Below are positions 1-8,504 of a stretch of DNA of 64,000 nucleotides, piece by piece. Source of the DNA: Bacteroidota bacterium (lineage in GTDB: Bacteria > Bacteroidota > Bacteroidia > 2-12-FULL-35-15); the NCBI GenBank assembly GCA_025963725.1, contig JAOQAE010000003.1:620001-684000 (forward strand). Direction: 5' to 3'. How positions within the stretch are numbered: the stretch's first letter is position 1; the number at the start of each line of letters is the position of its first letter. The notes beneath the pieces are model-generated. The model saw only the letters and a list, made by a program, of their open reading frames with translations. It did no database searches and was not told where the DNA came from. The translations under genes and the position numbers were made by a program.

Positions 1-7
1 GATCACA

Positions 8-368
8 CTTTGAGAGCTCCGGAGGAGCGAATTATCCACAGAGCGAGAACCTTTTTTGAAGCCCCATCGGGGCGCCCTGTTTGTAACAATGCTTAAGAGC
101 TCTTTTAACCAAGCTCCATAGGAGCGGCCTGTTGAACACAGTTTCTTTATGGCTCGTAGAACATTTTATTAATAACAACCCACAAGCTTACCATAGCGCG
201 CTCCAGAGAAGCGTATTATTAATAGCACAACCATCTAACGGTGCTTTGAGAGCTCCGGAGGAGCGAATTATCCACAGAGCGAAAGTCCTTTTTTGAAGCC
301 CCATCGGGGCGCCCTGTTTGTAACAATGCTTAGCCCCTTTTAACCAAGCTCCATAGGAGCGGCCTGTT
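8..368. repeat. Tandem REP-like palindromic repeat, two ~126-bp copies
   Basis: Positions 8-133 and 244-368 are near-identical direct copies, offset by 236 bp. Each contains three short imperfect palindromes (GCTCCGGAGGAGC, GCCCCATCGGGGC, GCTCCATAGGAGC) separated by conserved linkers. Related half-units containing ATTAATA follow each copy, near 200-225 and 389-410. There is no credible ORF in 1-497. The layout resembles the REP-type intergenic repeats of Bacteroidota; assignment to a named family is not possible here. Confidence 0.85.
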
Positions 369-448
369 AACAGCATCACCGGAAATATGCTCCGAGAGGG
401 ACTATTAATATTAAAATAAGATTATTTAAAAATAAAGTTTCAGAAACT

Positions 449-478
449 TTTGAAAGTTCAAAAATAGAATTACATTTG
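449..478 (+). promoter_or_regulatory. Bacteroidetes-type promoter for the GbsR operon
   Basis: TTTG at 449-452 and TACATTTG at 471-478 match the -33 TTTG / -7 TAnnTTTG consensus with 18 nt between the boxes. This puts the start of transcription near 484, just ahead of the ATG at 498. Confidence 0.6.
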
Positions 479-497
479 TTGCGTTAATCATCACATA

Positions 498-1004
498 ATG
501 AAACTAAGAGAGAGCAGGGAAAAGTTTATAAGCGCATGGGGAACCCTTGGCACCAGCTGGGGGATCAACCGGACCATGGCGCAGGTACATGCCCTGTTGC
601 TGATCTCTGCCGATGCATTAACAGCGGAAGAGATCATGGAGGAGCTGAACATTTCGAGGGGGAATACAAACATGAACGTAAGGACCCTCATCGACTGGGG
701 TTTGGTGCAGAAGGAATTGAGGCCGGGCGAGCGCAAGGAGTATTTTGTGGCCGAAAAGGACATTTACAAAGTGTTCAAGCAGATCGCGAAAGAAAGAAGG
801 AAGAGGGAGCTGGAGCCGATCTTCAAGGTGCTGGAGGATGTGAAGGCTGTGGAAGGTGACAAGCGTGACAGGAACATAAAGGCTTTTGTGGATACCATCG
901 AGCAGATCGAGCGCTTTACGCGCAAGGCTGACCGTACCCTGGAAACGCTTATCAAGGCAGATGAGAACTGGCTGATGAGCTCGTTCATGAAGCTGATGAA
1001 GTAA
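498..1004 (+). CDS. GbsR/MarR family transcriptional regulator
   Basis: This 168-residue winged-helix DNA-binding protein resembles the GbsR/MarR group. The N-terminal half holds the wHTH: a predicted recognition region around residues 45-62 (EELNISRGNTNMNVRTLIDW), then a wing with the basic segment KELRPGERKEYF. The C-terminal half is charged and helical, suited to dimerisation. Length is normal for the family. It is the first gene of a same-strand cluster with two small membrane proteins and SRPBCC proteins, so it may regulate that operon. The effector is unknown; family members sense small ligands such as choline or drugs. Confidence 0.85.
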   Translation: MKLRESREKFISAWGTLGTSWGINRTMAQVHALLLISADALTAEEIMEELNISRGNTNMNVRTLIDWGLVQKELRPGERKEYFVAEKDIYKVFKQIAKERRKRELEPIFKVLEDVKAVEGDKRDRNIKAFVDTIEQIERFTRKADRTLETLIKADENWLMSSFMKLMK

Positions 1005-1050
1005 AAAAATTTGCCCCTATGTTTCAATAATTATTGAAAGTTCTGAAAAA

Positions 1051-1428
1051 ATGAATTATAACGTTATCACTTATTGCCTGTATTTGCTCATCACCCTGTT
1101 TGTGGTAGTGTATGTAGGCAATATGCTTTTCCGGAATGGCTGCCCTTTTCTCCTCAATACCTTCGGCGGTAACGTGCAGCTTGCCGATGCCATCAACCGG
1201 ATCCTGCTTGCCGGCTATTACCTGATTAATATCGGTTATGCGGTAATCGTGCTCAAGGTGTGGAAGCAGGTGGCATCCCTGCAGGAAATGCTGGATGTTC
1301 TCGGCAACAAGGCAGGTACGATCATTCTCGGGCTGGGCATCATTCACATGTTTAATGTGGTAGTACTCGCCGCTATCGGCCGCAAAAAAGGATATTTAAT
1401 ACTCACCAATAAAAACCAACAACCATGA
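1051..1428 (+). CDS. Small multi-pass membrane protein, paralogue of the next gene
   Basis: I do not recognise a named family for this 125-residue hydrophobic protein. It has a TM helix at about 5-27, a segment with NRILLAGYYLINIGYAVIVL at about 47-66, and another TM near 89-110, ending in a short basic/polar tail. It shares layout and motifs with the next protein (MNY start, xxSLYL/YCLYL, KLLQVGFYLISIGCA versus RILLAGYYLINIGYA). The stop overlaps the next start by 4 nt (ATGA), so the two are translationally coupled, and they may form a heteromeric membrane complex. The function is unknown. Confidence 0.75.
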   Translation: MNYNVITYCLYLLITLFVVVYVGNMLFRNGCPFLLNTFGGNVQLADAINRILLAGYYLINIGYAVIVLKVWKQVASLQEMLDVLGNKAGTIILGLGIIHMFNVVVLAAIGRKKGYLILTNKNQQP

Positions 1429-1859
1429 ACTACATCGTATCCGCTTACAGCCTCTACCTCGCAATTGCAGTAGCGCTGACCATTTGGGTGGCACGCACCC
1501 TTCACACCAACAGCAAAGTACTTTTAGTGGAGATCTTCCACGGAGAGAATGAGCTTGCCGTTTCCGTCAACAAATTATTACAGGTCGGGTTTTACCTGAT
1601 TAGCATCGGCTGCGCGATCATCCGCCTCGAGATCCGCCCCAACTGGCAGTTTGATGAGGTGACACGTACTAATATGCTGCAGGAGATCAACAGTGTACAA
1701 AGCACGATCGAGGTGCTGAGCTACAAGCTGGGGTCCTTTATCCTGATCCTCGGCCTCATGCTGTTTGTGAATTTTTTCCTGCTGCTGATGCTGAGAAGCG
1801 GCTCGAAGCCACGCACACCAAGAGTGATCCAGCAGCCGCTTGTAAGGCCTGCATTGTAA
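1425..1859 (+). CDS. Small multi-pass membrane protein, paralogue of the previous gene
   Basis: This 144-residue membrane protein has TM segments at about 5-22, 47-66 and 100-122. Relative to its upstream paralogue it has an inserted polar loop (about 70-90) and a basic C-terminal tail. The start at 1425 overlaps the previous stop by 4 nt. The duplicated pair behind a GbsR-type regulator and ahead of SRPBCC proteins suggests a membrane or lipid-related job, but this is inference from context only. Confidence 0.75.
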   Translation: MNYIVSAYSLYLAIAVALTIWVARTLHTNSKVLLVEIFHGENELAVSVNKLLQVGFYLISIGCAIIRLEIRPNWQFDEVTRTNMLQEINSVQSTIEVLSYKLGSFILILGLMLFVNFFLLLMLRSGSKPRTPRVIQQPLVRPAL

Positions 1860-1885
1860 GTGTTGTTTACTAAAAACCCCGCGTT

Positions 1886-2800
1886 ATGAAAACACAAAAA
1901 ATAGTTCCTGCACTGATCATTGCGAACGTGTTCGCTTTGATCATCATCGGGATCACCAAATGGATCAGCCTGTACAGCAGCGATGCTGCCGGCATCTTCG
2001 TGTTCTCCGATTTTGTGATCGTCCCCATGCTCATGGGAATGATCACCGCATACTCCTGGAGGGACTTTGACCTGACCGGCCTCGAATATGCTAAATATTC
2101 GATCTGGAATGCATTCATCGCCATCGCCTGCGCTTACTTTTTCCTGGATGAAGGCTATATCTGCCTCATCATTGTTTCCCCGCTGCTGGCAGGCTTTGTG
2201 ATCGCCGGGGCTTTCCTCGGAAAGGCCATGTTCAGGAATAACGGCAACAGGATGAATGTAAGCATCTTCTCCCTGCTGCTGCTGATCACAATCGCAGATT
2301 CTATAACGGCAGCACCTTATGAGAACGAGGTTTCCGATACGATGATCATCAACGCACCGCCTGAAAAGGTATGGCCATACGTAGTTGCCTACGAACCGAT
2401 CAAAGAGAAAGAAGAGTACTGGCTGTTCCGCGTAGGCATGCCGAGCCCCGTGCAAAGCACTGCCGAAGCCTATTGTGAAGGTGCAGGAAGGAAATGCATT
2501 TTTTCGAACGGCTATACCTTCGATGAGAAGATGACCGTATTTAAACCTGCTGAAGACCTTACATTCGACATTGTTAACCAGCCCCGCGATCCCGAAATTA
2601 TGGGTCACATCGACATCCTGCGCGGACAGTTCATCTTAAAGGATAACGGCGACGGCACAACCACGCTCACCGGGAATTCATGGTACAGGCTGTACGTAAT
2701 GCCTTCCTGGTACTTCGATGCCTGGGCTTCCTCCGTTACACGAAATGTTCATTTGCGCGTGATGGAACACATTAAAAAATTAAGCGAGAAAAATGTTTGA
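1886..2800 (+). CDS. Membrane-anchored SRPBCC-domain protein
   Basis: This 304-residue protein has two parts. Residues 1-140 hold about four TM helices. The C-terminal part (about 145-300) is a START/SRPBCC (polyketide cyclase-like) fold, recognised from the opening DTMIINAPPEKVWPYVV and the closing amphipathic helix. SRPBCC domains make a hydrophobic pocket for lipids or other apolar ligands. The stop overlaps the next start by 8 nt (ATG at 2793). A second, soluble SRPBCC protein lies two genes downstream, so the operon may handle a shared hydrophobic ligand. The ligand is unknown. Confidence 0.75.
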   Translation: MKTQKIVPALIIANVFALIIIGITKWISLYSSDAAGIFVFSDFVIVPMLMGMITAYSWRDFDLTGLEYAKYSIWNAFIAIACAYFFLDEGYICLIIVSPLLAGFVIAGAFLGKAMFRNNGNRMNVSIFSLLLLITIADSITAAPYENEVSDTMIINAPPEKVWPYVVAYEPIKEKEEYWLFRVGMPSPVQSTAEAYCEGAGRKCIFSNGYTFDEKMTVFKPAEDLTFDIVNQPRDPEIMGHIDILRGQFILKDNGDGTTTLTGNSWYRLYVMPSWYFDAWASSVTRNVHLRVMEHIKKLSEKNV

Positions 2801-3206
2801 CTTCATCATTAAATACTTCAGCTTCTTAAAGCACATTCCCCTGCTGCCGCATATTTTTGATGCGCTCATCAGGCTGCAGACCTTTGTATTCAACAAAAAA
2901 GTGCTCGAGCACATCGACGTGATCGAACGCACGGTGTTATCCTGGGAAAAGACCTCGGCGGGGATGCACCAGTACGGCGGACTGCAGTTCAATGTGAATA
3001 ACCGCGAGATCGGGCATATCCACAGCAACGGGCTGGTGGATGTGCTGCTGAAGAAAGAGATCAAGGAGCAGCTGATGAAGGAGGGGAGGGTGGAGGACCA
3101 TCACATCTTTAAGCGCTCCGGCTGGGTGAGCCTGCACCTCAGGACCGAGCAGGACAAGCAGCTGGCGCTGGAATTATTAGAGTATTCTTATTTGCTAAAA
3201 CGATAA
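2793..3206 (+). CDS. DUF5519 ('luciferase-like') family protein
   Basis: This 137-residue protein matches the DUF5519 pattern: an H-Q-YGG-LQF strand, then REIGHIHSNGLVDVL, then VEDHHIFKRSGWVSLHLRT and a terminal helix ending in LLEYSY. Families with this domain are often annotated as luciferase family proteins, without proof of light emission. The conserved His residues in GHIH and DHH could bind a metal or ligand (inference). It overlaps the preceding SRPBCC gene by 8 nt and is followed 3 nt later by another SRPBCC gene, so it is co-translated with them. Confidence 0.7.
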   Translation: MFDFIIKYFSFLKHIPLLPHIFDALIRLQTFVFNKKVLEHIDVIERTVLSWEKTSAGMHQYGGLQFNVNNREIGHIHSNGLVDVLLKKEIKEQLMKEGRVEDHHIFKRSGWVSLHLRTEQDKQLALELLEYSYLLKR

Positions 3207-3209
3207 ACG

Positions 3210-3686
3210 ATGCCTGTAATAAAGCTGATCACACACATCAATGCCCCGGTAGAAAGGGTTTTCGACCTTGCAAGAAGCATCGACTTTCACCAGGAAACAA
3301 CAAAGGAAACGAATGAGAAGGCCATCGCCGGAGTTACTACAGGACTGATCGGCAAAGGCCAGCAGGTAACCTGGCGGGCAAAACATTTCGGGATCTACCA
3401 GGAGCTTACCTCGGTGATCCCGGAGATGGATGCGCCTTTTTTCTTTGAGGACAGGATGCTGAAAGGCGCGTTCAAAAGCATCAGGCATCAGCATTTTTTT
3501 GAAAGGAAGAATGAAGGGACGGTGATGAAGGATGAGTTCGAATTTGAAGCGCCGTTCGGGATTCTCGGGAAGGCCTTTTGCAGGCTCGTGTTAACAGCTT
3601 ACCTCCGGAAGTTCATCATAGAGCGGAACCGGCTTTTAAAGGAAGCCTGCGAGTCGGGAGAATGGAAAAAGTACCTGGAAAAATAA
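3210..3686 (+). CDS. Soluble SRPBCC family protein
   Basis: This 158-residue SRPBCC/polyketide-cyclase-like protein starts with IKLITHINAPVERVFDLAR, the usual first strand and helix of the fold. It continues with GKGQQVTWRAKHFGIYQEL and ends in a long C-terminal helix. Similar proteins are often labelled cell division inhibitor or cyclase/dehydrase, but there is no functional evidence for either. It is the last gene of the 498-3686 cluster and converges on the polyphosphate operon 5 bp away, with no obvious terminator between them. Confidence 0.75.
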   Translation: MPVIKLITHINAPVERVFDLARSIDFHQETTKETNEKAIAGVTTGLIGKGQQVTWRAKHFGIYQELTSVIPEMDAPFFFEDRMLKGAFKSIRHQHFFERKNEGTVMKDEFEFEAPFGILGKAFCRLVLTAYLRKFIIERNRLLKEACESGEWKKYLEK

Positions 3687-3691
3687 ATAGC

Positions 3692-4591
3692 TTACACCTT
3701 TTCGGCGAGGATCTTCTCCTGGTGCTTTTCATACAATTGGTGCACAATGCCGTCGGAAAGCCCGATCTCAGGCACTATGATCTTCTCGATCTCCGCTTTT
3801 TTCAATACGGTAAGCAGGATTCTTGAAGCGGGAATGATCACATCGGCCCTGTCGGGATTCAGCCCCAGCGTTTGGATGCGCTCCTCGTATGTATATGATT
3901 CGATAAGCTCGCACAGCGATTTTAATTTCGCCACGGCAAGCGGCTTGCCCGTTTTCTTGCGGGTCATCTTTGAAAGCTTGTTGATATTGCCTCCCGAACC
4001 GATGGCGATCAGCGGCTTGTAGCCCGCGGTGATCTCCTTTACCCAGTTCTTGAAATAGCTCCAGTATTCCTTGTCGATCTGGTCATGAAGCATGCGAATG
4101 GTGCCAACATTAAACGATTGTGAAACTACAGGCTTGTTCTTTGAGAAAAGCGTGATCTCCGTGCTTCCCCCGCCAATATCGATATACAGGTAATTATTGT
4201 TCTTGTCGAGGTGCTGCTCGATGTGATTGGAATAAATAATGTCGGCCTCTGTTTTTCCATCGATGATCTCGATCTTTATTCCCGCTTCCCTTCTTACGCG
4301 GTCCACCACTTCATAGCGGTTGTCGGCATCGCGCATCGCGGAAGTGGCGCAGGCACGGTAATCTACGGCATCGTTCACATCCATCAGGTGCCTGAAAGCC
4401 TTCATGGCCGTTACCAGCTTATCGGCTTTTTTGGGAGAGATCCTCTTATGCGTGAAGGAGTCTTCTCCGAGACGGATCGGTACGCGGATCAGCTCCGCTT
4501 TTTTAATGGAGGTTTTGCCATTGTGTGTATACACATTGCAGAACAGCAGCCTTACTGCATTTGAACCGATATCTATTGCCGCGAATTTCAA
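3692..4591 (-). CDS. Ppx/GppA phosphatase family protein (exopolyphosphatase-like)
   Basis: This 299-residue actin/ASKHA-fold enzyme contains the phosphate-1 motif AAIDIGSNAVRLLF, the glycine-rich phosphate-2 motif YIDIGGGSTEI, and IAIGSGGNINKL. It lacks the C-terminal HD-like domain of the longer E. coli Ppx, as is common for short members. The expected activity is removal of terminal phosphate from polyphosphate or pppGpp. It lies 6 nt downstream of ppk on the same strand, so synthesis and breakdown of polyphosphate are encoded together. Sequence alone cannot decide between polyphosphate and pppGpp as substrate. Confidence 0.88.
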   Translation of the reverse strand: MKFAAIDIGSNAVRLLFCNVYTHNGKTSIKKAELIRVPIRLGEDSFTHKRISPKKADKLVTAMKAFRHLMDVNDAVDYRACATSAMRDADNRYEVVDRVRREAGIKIEIIDGKTEADIIYSNHIEQHLDKNNNYLYIDIGGGSTEITLFSKNKPVVSQSFNVGTIRMLHDQIDKEYWSYFKNWVKEITAGYKPLIAIGSGGNINKLSKMTRKKTGKPLAVAKLKSLCELIESYTYEERIQTLGLNPDRADVIIPASRILLTVLKKAEIEKIIVPEIGLSDGIVHQLYEKHQEKILAEKV

Positions 4592-4597
4592 CGAATA

Positions 4598-6658
4598 TTA
4601 TATTTTTTTAGGTTTCAACAAACTATAAACATCTTCCTGTGCGCGTACCCTGATCACAGAATCATTTTTGCGGTACTCATTATCCTGCTTGCTACCCAAA
4701 ATACGTGCCTTCGTATTATCGCTCCACAGTGTATCAATGATCTTCCTGATCTGTTGGCGGATCTTTGCATCATAAACCGGCACTGCGACTTCGGAACGGT
4801 GATCGAGATTCCGTGTCATCCAGTCGGCCGAAGATAGAAAGTATTTCTCATCTCCGTTATTGCAAAATATAAACAGCCTGCTGTGCTCCAGGAATTTATC
4901 GATGATGCTGATGGCTTCGATGTTATCGCTCAGGCCTTTTACTCCGGCGATCAGCGAGCAGATGCCGCGGATCATCAGCTTCACCTGCACGCCATGAGAG
5001 CTTGCCTCGTATAATTTTTTGATCATTGCCGGATCAACAAGGTTGTTCAGCTTCAGAATAATGAATGCAGGCTTGCCGCTTTTCGCATTCCTGATCTCCC
5101 TGTTGATAAGTTGCACGATCCGCTTGCGCATAAAGAACGGCGACACCATCAAATGCTTGTATGTTCCGGGCTTTGTATTATCGGCGTAGAATGTAAACAC
5201 CTTTTCCACTTCTTCGGTGATGTGCTTGTTGGCTGTCAGCAGGCTGTGGTCGGTATAGATCCTGGAAGTGTCGCCGTTAAAATTCCCTGTGCCGATGTGT
5301 GCGTAATGGTGGATCTTCCCGCTTTCCCTGCGCGTGATGAGGAACATCTTTGAATGCACCTTTAAGCCGGGTACGCCGAAGATCACTTTAGCGCCTTCTT
5401 CCTGCAGCTTGCCTGCCCAGTACATGTTGGCTTCCTCATCGAACCTCGCCTGCAGCTCCACCACGGCCGTCACCTGCTTGCCGTTCTTCACCGCATTGAT
5501 GAGGGCTTTCACCACGTTCGAGTTCCTGGCCACGCGGTATAATGTGATCTTTATGCTCAGCACTTTCGGATCAATGGAGGCTTCGCGCAGCAGGTCGATG
5601 ATGTGTTCGAATGACTGATAGGGATAGGTAAGCAGCACATCCTGCTTCCGGATCACCTTGAAAAGATTCGCCTGGTTCTCGAAGTCGGGATGCTTCAGCG
5701 CCGGAACTTTTTTATAGCTCAGCTCGGCCGGGCCGATGTTGGGAAAGGAGATAAAATCCTTGAAGTTATGGTAGCGGCCGCCGGGAATAGGATTGTCCTC
5801 TTTGCGGAGCTTGATCTTTTTCTTGATGAATGCGAGAATGTCCGGTGCAATTTTCCCGTCATACACAAAGCGCACAGGCTGTCCTTTTTTTCGGTCCTTC
5901 AGTCCTTTCGAAAGCTTTTCCACGAGGCTTTTGGAGAGGTCGTTATCAATGTCGATCTCCGCATCCCTTGTCAGCTTTATGTTATACGCCTCCACGTAAT
6001 CATGCTCGAAGTTCGGGAAGATCTCTTCAAGGCAAACGCGGATCACATCATCGAGAAGGATGATGTAATTATTTTCGTTCACTTTCGGCAGCACAACAAA
6101 GCGTGAAAGAGTGTCTGTTGGCACCTCGATAAGCGCATATTTGCTTTTTTGTGTCTTCTTGTTGCGGCCGAGCTTGATGATGAGGTAGCCCGATTTATCC
6201 TTAAGATAGGGGAAGTTTGTGCGGTGGTCGAGCATGATCGGGAACAGCGAAGGCATTACCTTTTCGCGAAAATAATCCTTCACGAAATGCTCCTGTTTCG
6301 TGTCGAGCTGCTTTTCATTGATGATGAAAACATTGTGCTTTTCGAGCTCTGCAAGGATCGCGAGATACGTGTGCTCAAACTTGTTCTGCTGCTCGATCAC
6401 CACCTTCTGGATCTTGTCGAGCAGGCGCTTCGGGTGCTCGCCCATGAGGCCTTCCGCTTTTTTTTGGTGCTTCACCACACGCTTCAGCGTAGCTACGCGC
6501 ACCCGGAAAAATTCATCGCGGTTGTTGGAATAGATGCCAAGAAATTTTATCCGTTCGATGAGAGGTACCGTTTCATCTTCCGCTTCCTGGAGAACCCTCT
6601 CGTTAAAGGCCAGCCAACTTAACTCGCGGTTGATTAAAATAATGTTCTTCTTAGCCAT
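4598..6658 (-). CDS. ppk1: Polyphosphate kinase 1
   Basis: This 686-residue enzyme makes long-chain polyphosphate from ATP. The N-terminal domain begins with INRELSWLAFNERVL, typical of PPK1. His435 in LKVHSKMFLITR is the expected autophosphorylated residue, and His454 lies in HHYAHIGTGNFN. A second PLD-like half includes LMIRGICSL and SADWMTRNLDHRSEV. Length and motif order are complete. It sits between a lysine-rich H1-like gene (33 nt upstream) and ppx/gppA (6 nt downstream) in a likely operon. Confidence 0.97.
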   Translation of the reverse strand: MAKKNIILINRELSWLAFNERVLQEAEDETVPLIERIKFLGIYSNNRDEFFRVRVATLKRVVKHQKKAEGLMGEHPKRLLDKIQKVVIEQQNKFEHTYLAILAELEKHNVFIINEKQLDTKQEHFVKDYFREKVMPSLFPIMLDHRTNFPYLKDKSGYLIIKLGRNKKTQKSKYALIEVPTDTLSRFVVLPKVNENNYIILLDDVIRVCLEEIFPNFEHDYVEAYNIKLTRDAEIDIDNDLSKSLVEKLSKGLKDRKKGQPVRFVYDGKIAPDILAFIKKKIKLRKEDNPIPGGRYHNFKDFISFPNIGPAELSYKKVPALKHPDFENQANLFKVIRKQDVLLTYPYQSFEHIIDLLREASIDPKVLSIKITLYRVARNSNVVKALINAVKNGKQVTAVVELQARFDEEANMYWAGKLQEEGAKVIFGVPGLKVHSKMFLITRRESGKIHHYAHIGTGNFNGDTSRIYTDHSLLTANKHITEEVEKVFTFYADNTKPGTYKHLMVSPFFMRKRIVQLINREIRNAKSGKPAFIILKLNNLVDPAMIKKLYEASSHGVQVKLMIRGICSLIAGVKGLSDNIEAISIIDKFLEHSRLFIFCNNGDEKYFLSSADWMTRNLDHRSEVAVPVYDAKIRQQIRKIIDTLWSDNTKARILGSKQDNEYRKNDSVIRVRAQEDVYSLLKPKKI

Positions 6659-6691
6659 ACAGCACGGTAAATAACAGAACTAAGGTACGGA

Positions 6692-6967
6692 TTACTTTTT
6701 CTTTTTTGCTGAGCGTTTTGCGGCAGGTTTGCGTGCAGGTGCAGCTTTGGCTTTCGAACCTTTGCCGGCAGCGGCTTTAACTGCTGCAGCTTTTACATTG
6801 CTCAGTTCCTTAATGGCTTTGTAGAACCTTTTTGCAACCGCTTTCGATGCTTCGGAAACTTTCTTTTTGATTTGCTTCCCCGCAATAGCGTTGCGCTTGT
6901 TCAGGGTTTCTTCGATCGACTTGACCAGTGCAAGCTCAAGTTCTTTGCGAAGTGCTTTTTTGTCCAT
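6692..6967 (-). CDS. Lysine/alanine-rich histone H1-like protein
   Basis: This 91-residue, very basic protein has a helical N-terminal part (about 1-58) that is mixed-charge and Ala-rich, and a low-complexity tail from about 60 made of K, A, G, P and S with KPAAKRSAKKKK at the end. Such tails are typical of bacterial H1-like nucleoid proteins. It is encoded 33 nt upstream of ppk1 on the same strand. The tail may bind DNA, or polyphosphate itself, and this is inference. No enzymatic motif is seen. It could also be a ribosome-associated or RNA-binding protein. Confidence 0.7.
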   Translation of the reverse strand: MDKKALRKELELALVKSIEETLNKRNAIAGKQIKKKVSEASKAVAKRFYKAIKELSNVKAAAVKAAAGKGSKAKAAPARKPAAKRSAKKKK

Positions 6968-7045
6968 GATATGTTTGGTTTTTTATGAATTAAAGATGTT
7001 AAAAAAAACGATGCGAAAAGAGAATTTCCAAATCTTAACGTTTTG

Positions 7046-7543
7046 TTAACGCTGCGGATTCTTCGGAAAGTCGTAAAGCACAAGCTTCCCCGGTTCCTTC
7101 GTAATTTCTTTCCAGTTGTTCACCGTGAACAAAATGGCCGTTACGCCGCAGGTAGGAACGTTCTCGGTAAAAGGCGCCGTTAGGCTGTTTACAAGGGCGG
7201 TGATGGTCGAATTATGCCCGAAGATCATAACCGATGAAAAAGAATTGTCGAGCTCACCGATCACTTTCAGGTAGTCCTTCATACTGCTTTCGTACAATGC
7301 ATGCTCGAGCATGATCTTCTTCGGATCGTAATTGAATTTCCGTGCAAAGATCAGCGCAGTAGTAAGGGCGCGTATGGCAGGGCTGGAAACGATCAGCTCC
7401 GGTTTCCTGCGGGTATCGTTCAGCTTGGAGCCCATAGCATGCGCATCAATATAGCCGCGCGGATTCAGCGGCCTGTCTATATCTTCCAGCTTTTCCTGGT
7501 CCTTGTCGGATTTCGCATGACGCACAATGTAAAGTGTTTTCAT
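7046..7543 (-). CDS. SixA-like histidine phosphatase
   Basis: This 165-residue member of the histidine phosphatase superfamily has the catalytic RHA motif at the N-terminus (TLYIVRHAKSD, His9). It also has RPLNPRGYIDAHAMG, SSPAIRALTTA and a second catalytic His in MIFGHNSTIT. SixA proteins dephosphorylate phosphohistidine on proteins. Its position at the head of the reverse-strand polyphosphate cluster suggests co-regulation, with a 78-nt gap to the H1-like gene. The substrate is unknown. It is divergent from the endonuclease gene at 7592. Confidence 0.88.
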   Translation of the reverse strand: MKTLYIVRHAKSDKDQEKLEDIDRPLNPRGYIDAHAMGSKLNDTRRKPELIVSSPAIRALTTALIFARKFNYDPKKIMLEHALYESSMKDYLKVIGELDNSFSSVMIFGHNSTITALVNSLTAPFTENVPTCGVTAILFTVNNWKEITKEPGKLVLYDFPKNPQR

Positions 7544-7591
7544 CTTATTTTGTATATTTAATCACGAATACAGAACTAAGCCGTAAATGTA

Positions 7592-8392
7592 ATGTTATTG
7601 AGAATCATTTTCCCCTTTTTGCTTATTCCGGGGCTTGGAATAATGCAGCCTGCGCCGTTAGAGCAGGATCAATGCAGCGCTGCATCTCATGACAGCCTGG
7701 AGCTGATCCATAAAAACTATGTGCCAGCGTATTTAACCTCCGATGTTATCACGCAGCACAAGGCTTTTACGCTTTGTTACAGCGAAGCTTATGAGCAGGC
7801 GCGATGGGTGGCGTATCATCTTACAGCCGAAATGTGTAATAATAACGGGGAGGAGCGGACCAACAACTTCCGTCCGGATCCGGCCATTCCAACGGGTTCC
7901 GCCACGCCGGATGATTATAAAAAGTCGGGTTACGACCGCGGACATCTTTGTCCGGCAGGCGACATGGGCTGGAACGATGAAACCATGAGCGAGTCCTTCC
8001 TGATGAGCAACATGAGCCCTCAGCTCCCTGCATTCAACCGCGGCATCTGGAAAAGCCTTGAAAGCGATGTAAGGGAATGGGCGAAGATAAACAAGGAGAT
8101 CTACGTGGTAACTGCCGGTGTGCTGGAAGATGGGTTGCCAACGATCGGCCCCGATAAAGTTGCGATCCCGCGCTATTATTACAAAGTGATCCTCGATGTG
8201 AGCGCGCCTGAATACAAGGCCATTGCATTTGTATTGCCAAATAAGAAGAGCAGCGCTTCCGTATTTAATTACGCCGTAAGCATCGATTCGGTGGAGCGCC
8301 TTACCGGCATCGATTTCTTTCCTGCGTTGCCCGATTCGCTAGAGCATGTGTTGGAAATGCAGGCGGATAGTACGCAATGGAAGATAAACTAA
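7592..8392 (+). CDS. Secreted DNA/RNA non-specific endonuclease (NucA family)
   Basis: This 266-residue protein has a hydrophobic N-terminus (about 1-20) suited to export. The catalytic core shows the DRGH motif at residues 115-118 (His118 is the general base) and the metal-binding Asn region in SNMSPQLPAFNRGIWKSLE. This is the beta-beta-alpha-metal (NUC1) architecture, which cuts DNA and RNA without sequence preference using Mg2+. It is likely exported and used for nucleic-acid scavenging. It is monocistronic, with an intrinsic terminator-like hairpin at 8505-8537. Confidence 0.9.
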   Translation: MLLRIIFPFLLIPGLGIMQPAPLEQDQCSAASHDSLELIHKNYVPAYLTSDVITQHKAFTLCYSEAYEQARWVAYHLTAEMCNNNGEERTNNFRPDPAIPTGSATPDDYKKSGYDRGHLCPAGDMGWNDETMSESFLMSNMSPQLPAFNRGIWKSLESDVREWAKINKEIYVVTAGVLEDGLPTIGPDKVAIPRYYYKVILDVSAPEYKAIAFVLPNKKSSASVFNYAVSIDSVERLTGIDFFPALPDSLEHVLEMQADSTQWKIN

Positions 8393-8488
8393 TGGACGCT
8401 GTCGGAGATAATTTCGGGAGCCGCTAAACGTAATTCTCAGAATCCGATAAAATCACCCGGGGTTAACATCTAAAACCAATAAAAGTCC

Positions 8489-8496
8489 TATTTTTG
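8489..8496 (+). promoter_or_regulatory. Candidate -7 box for the giant PKD gene
   Basis: TATTTTTG matches TAnnTTTG exactly, but no TTTG box is seen at the right distance upstream. If used, transcription would start near 8502, leaving a 100-nt leader that begins with the hairpin at 8505-8537. Confidence 0.35.
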
Positions 8497-8504
8497 AATA
8501 CAAT

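Noticed and set aside
188-379. Short reverse-strand ORF in the first 400 bp
   Set aside because: It is made of the REP-like repeat sequence and has no homology pattern or promoter.
1721-2608. Reverse-strand open frame of 295 codons
   Set aside because: Antisense to two well-supported forward genes (small membrane protein and SRPBCC protein). Cys/His-rich composition and no domain.
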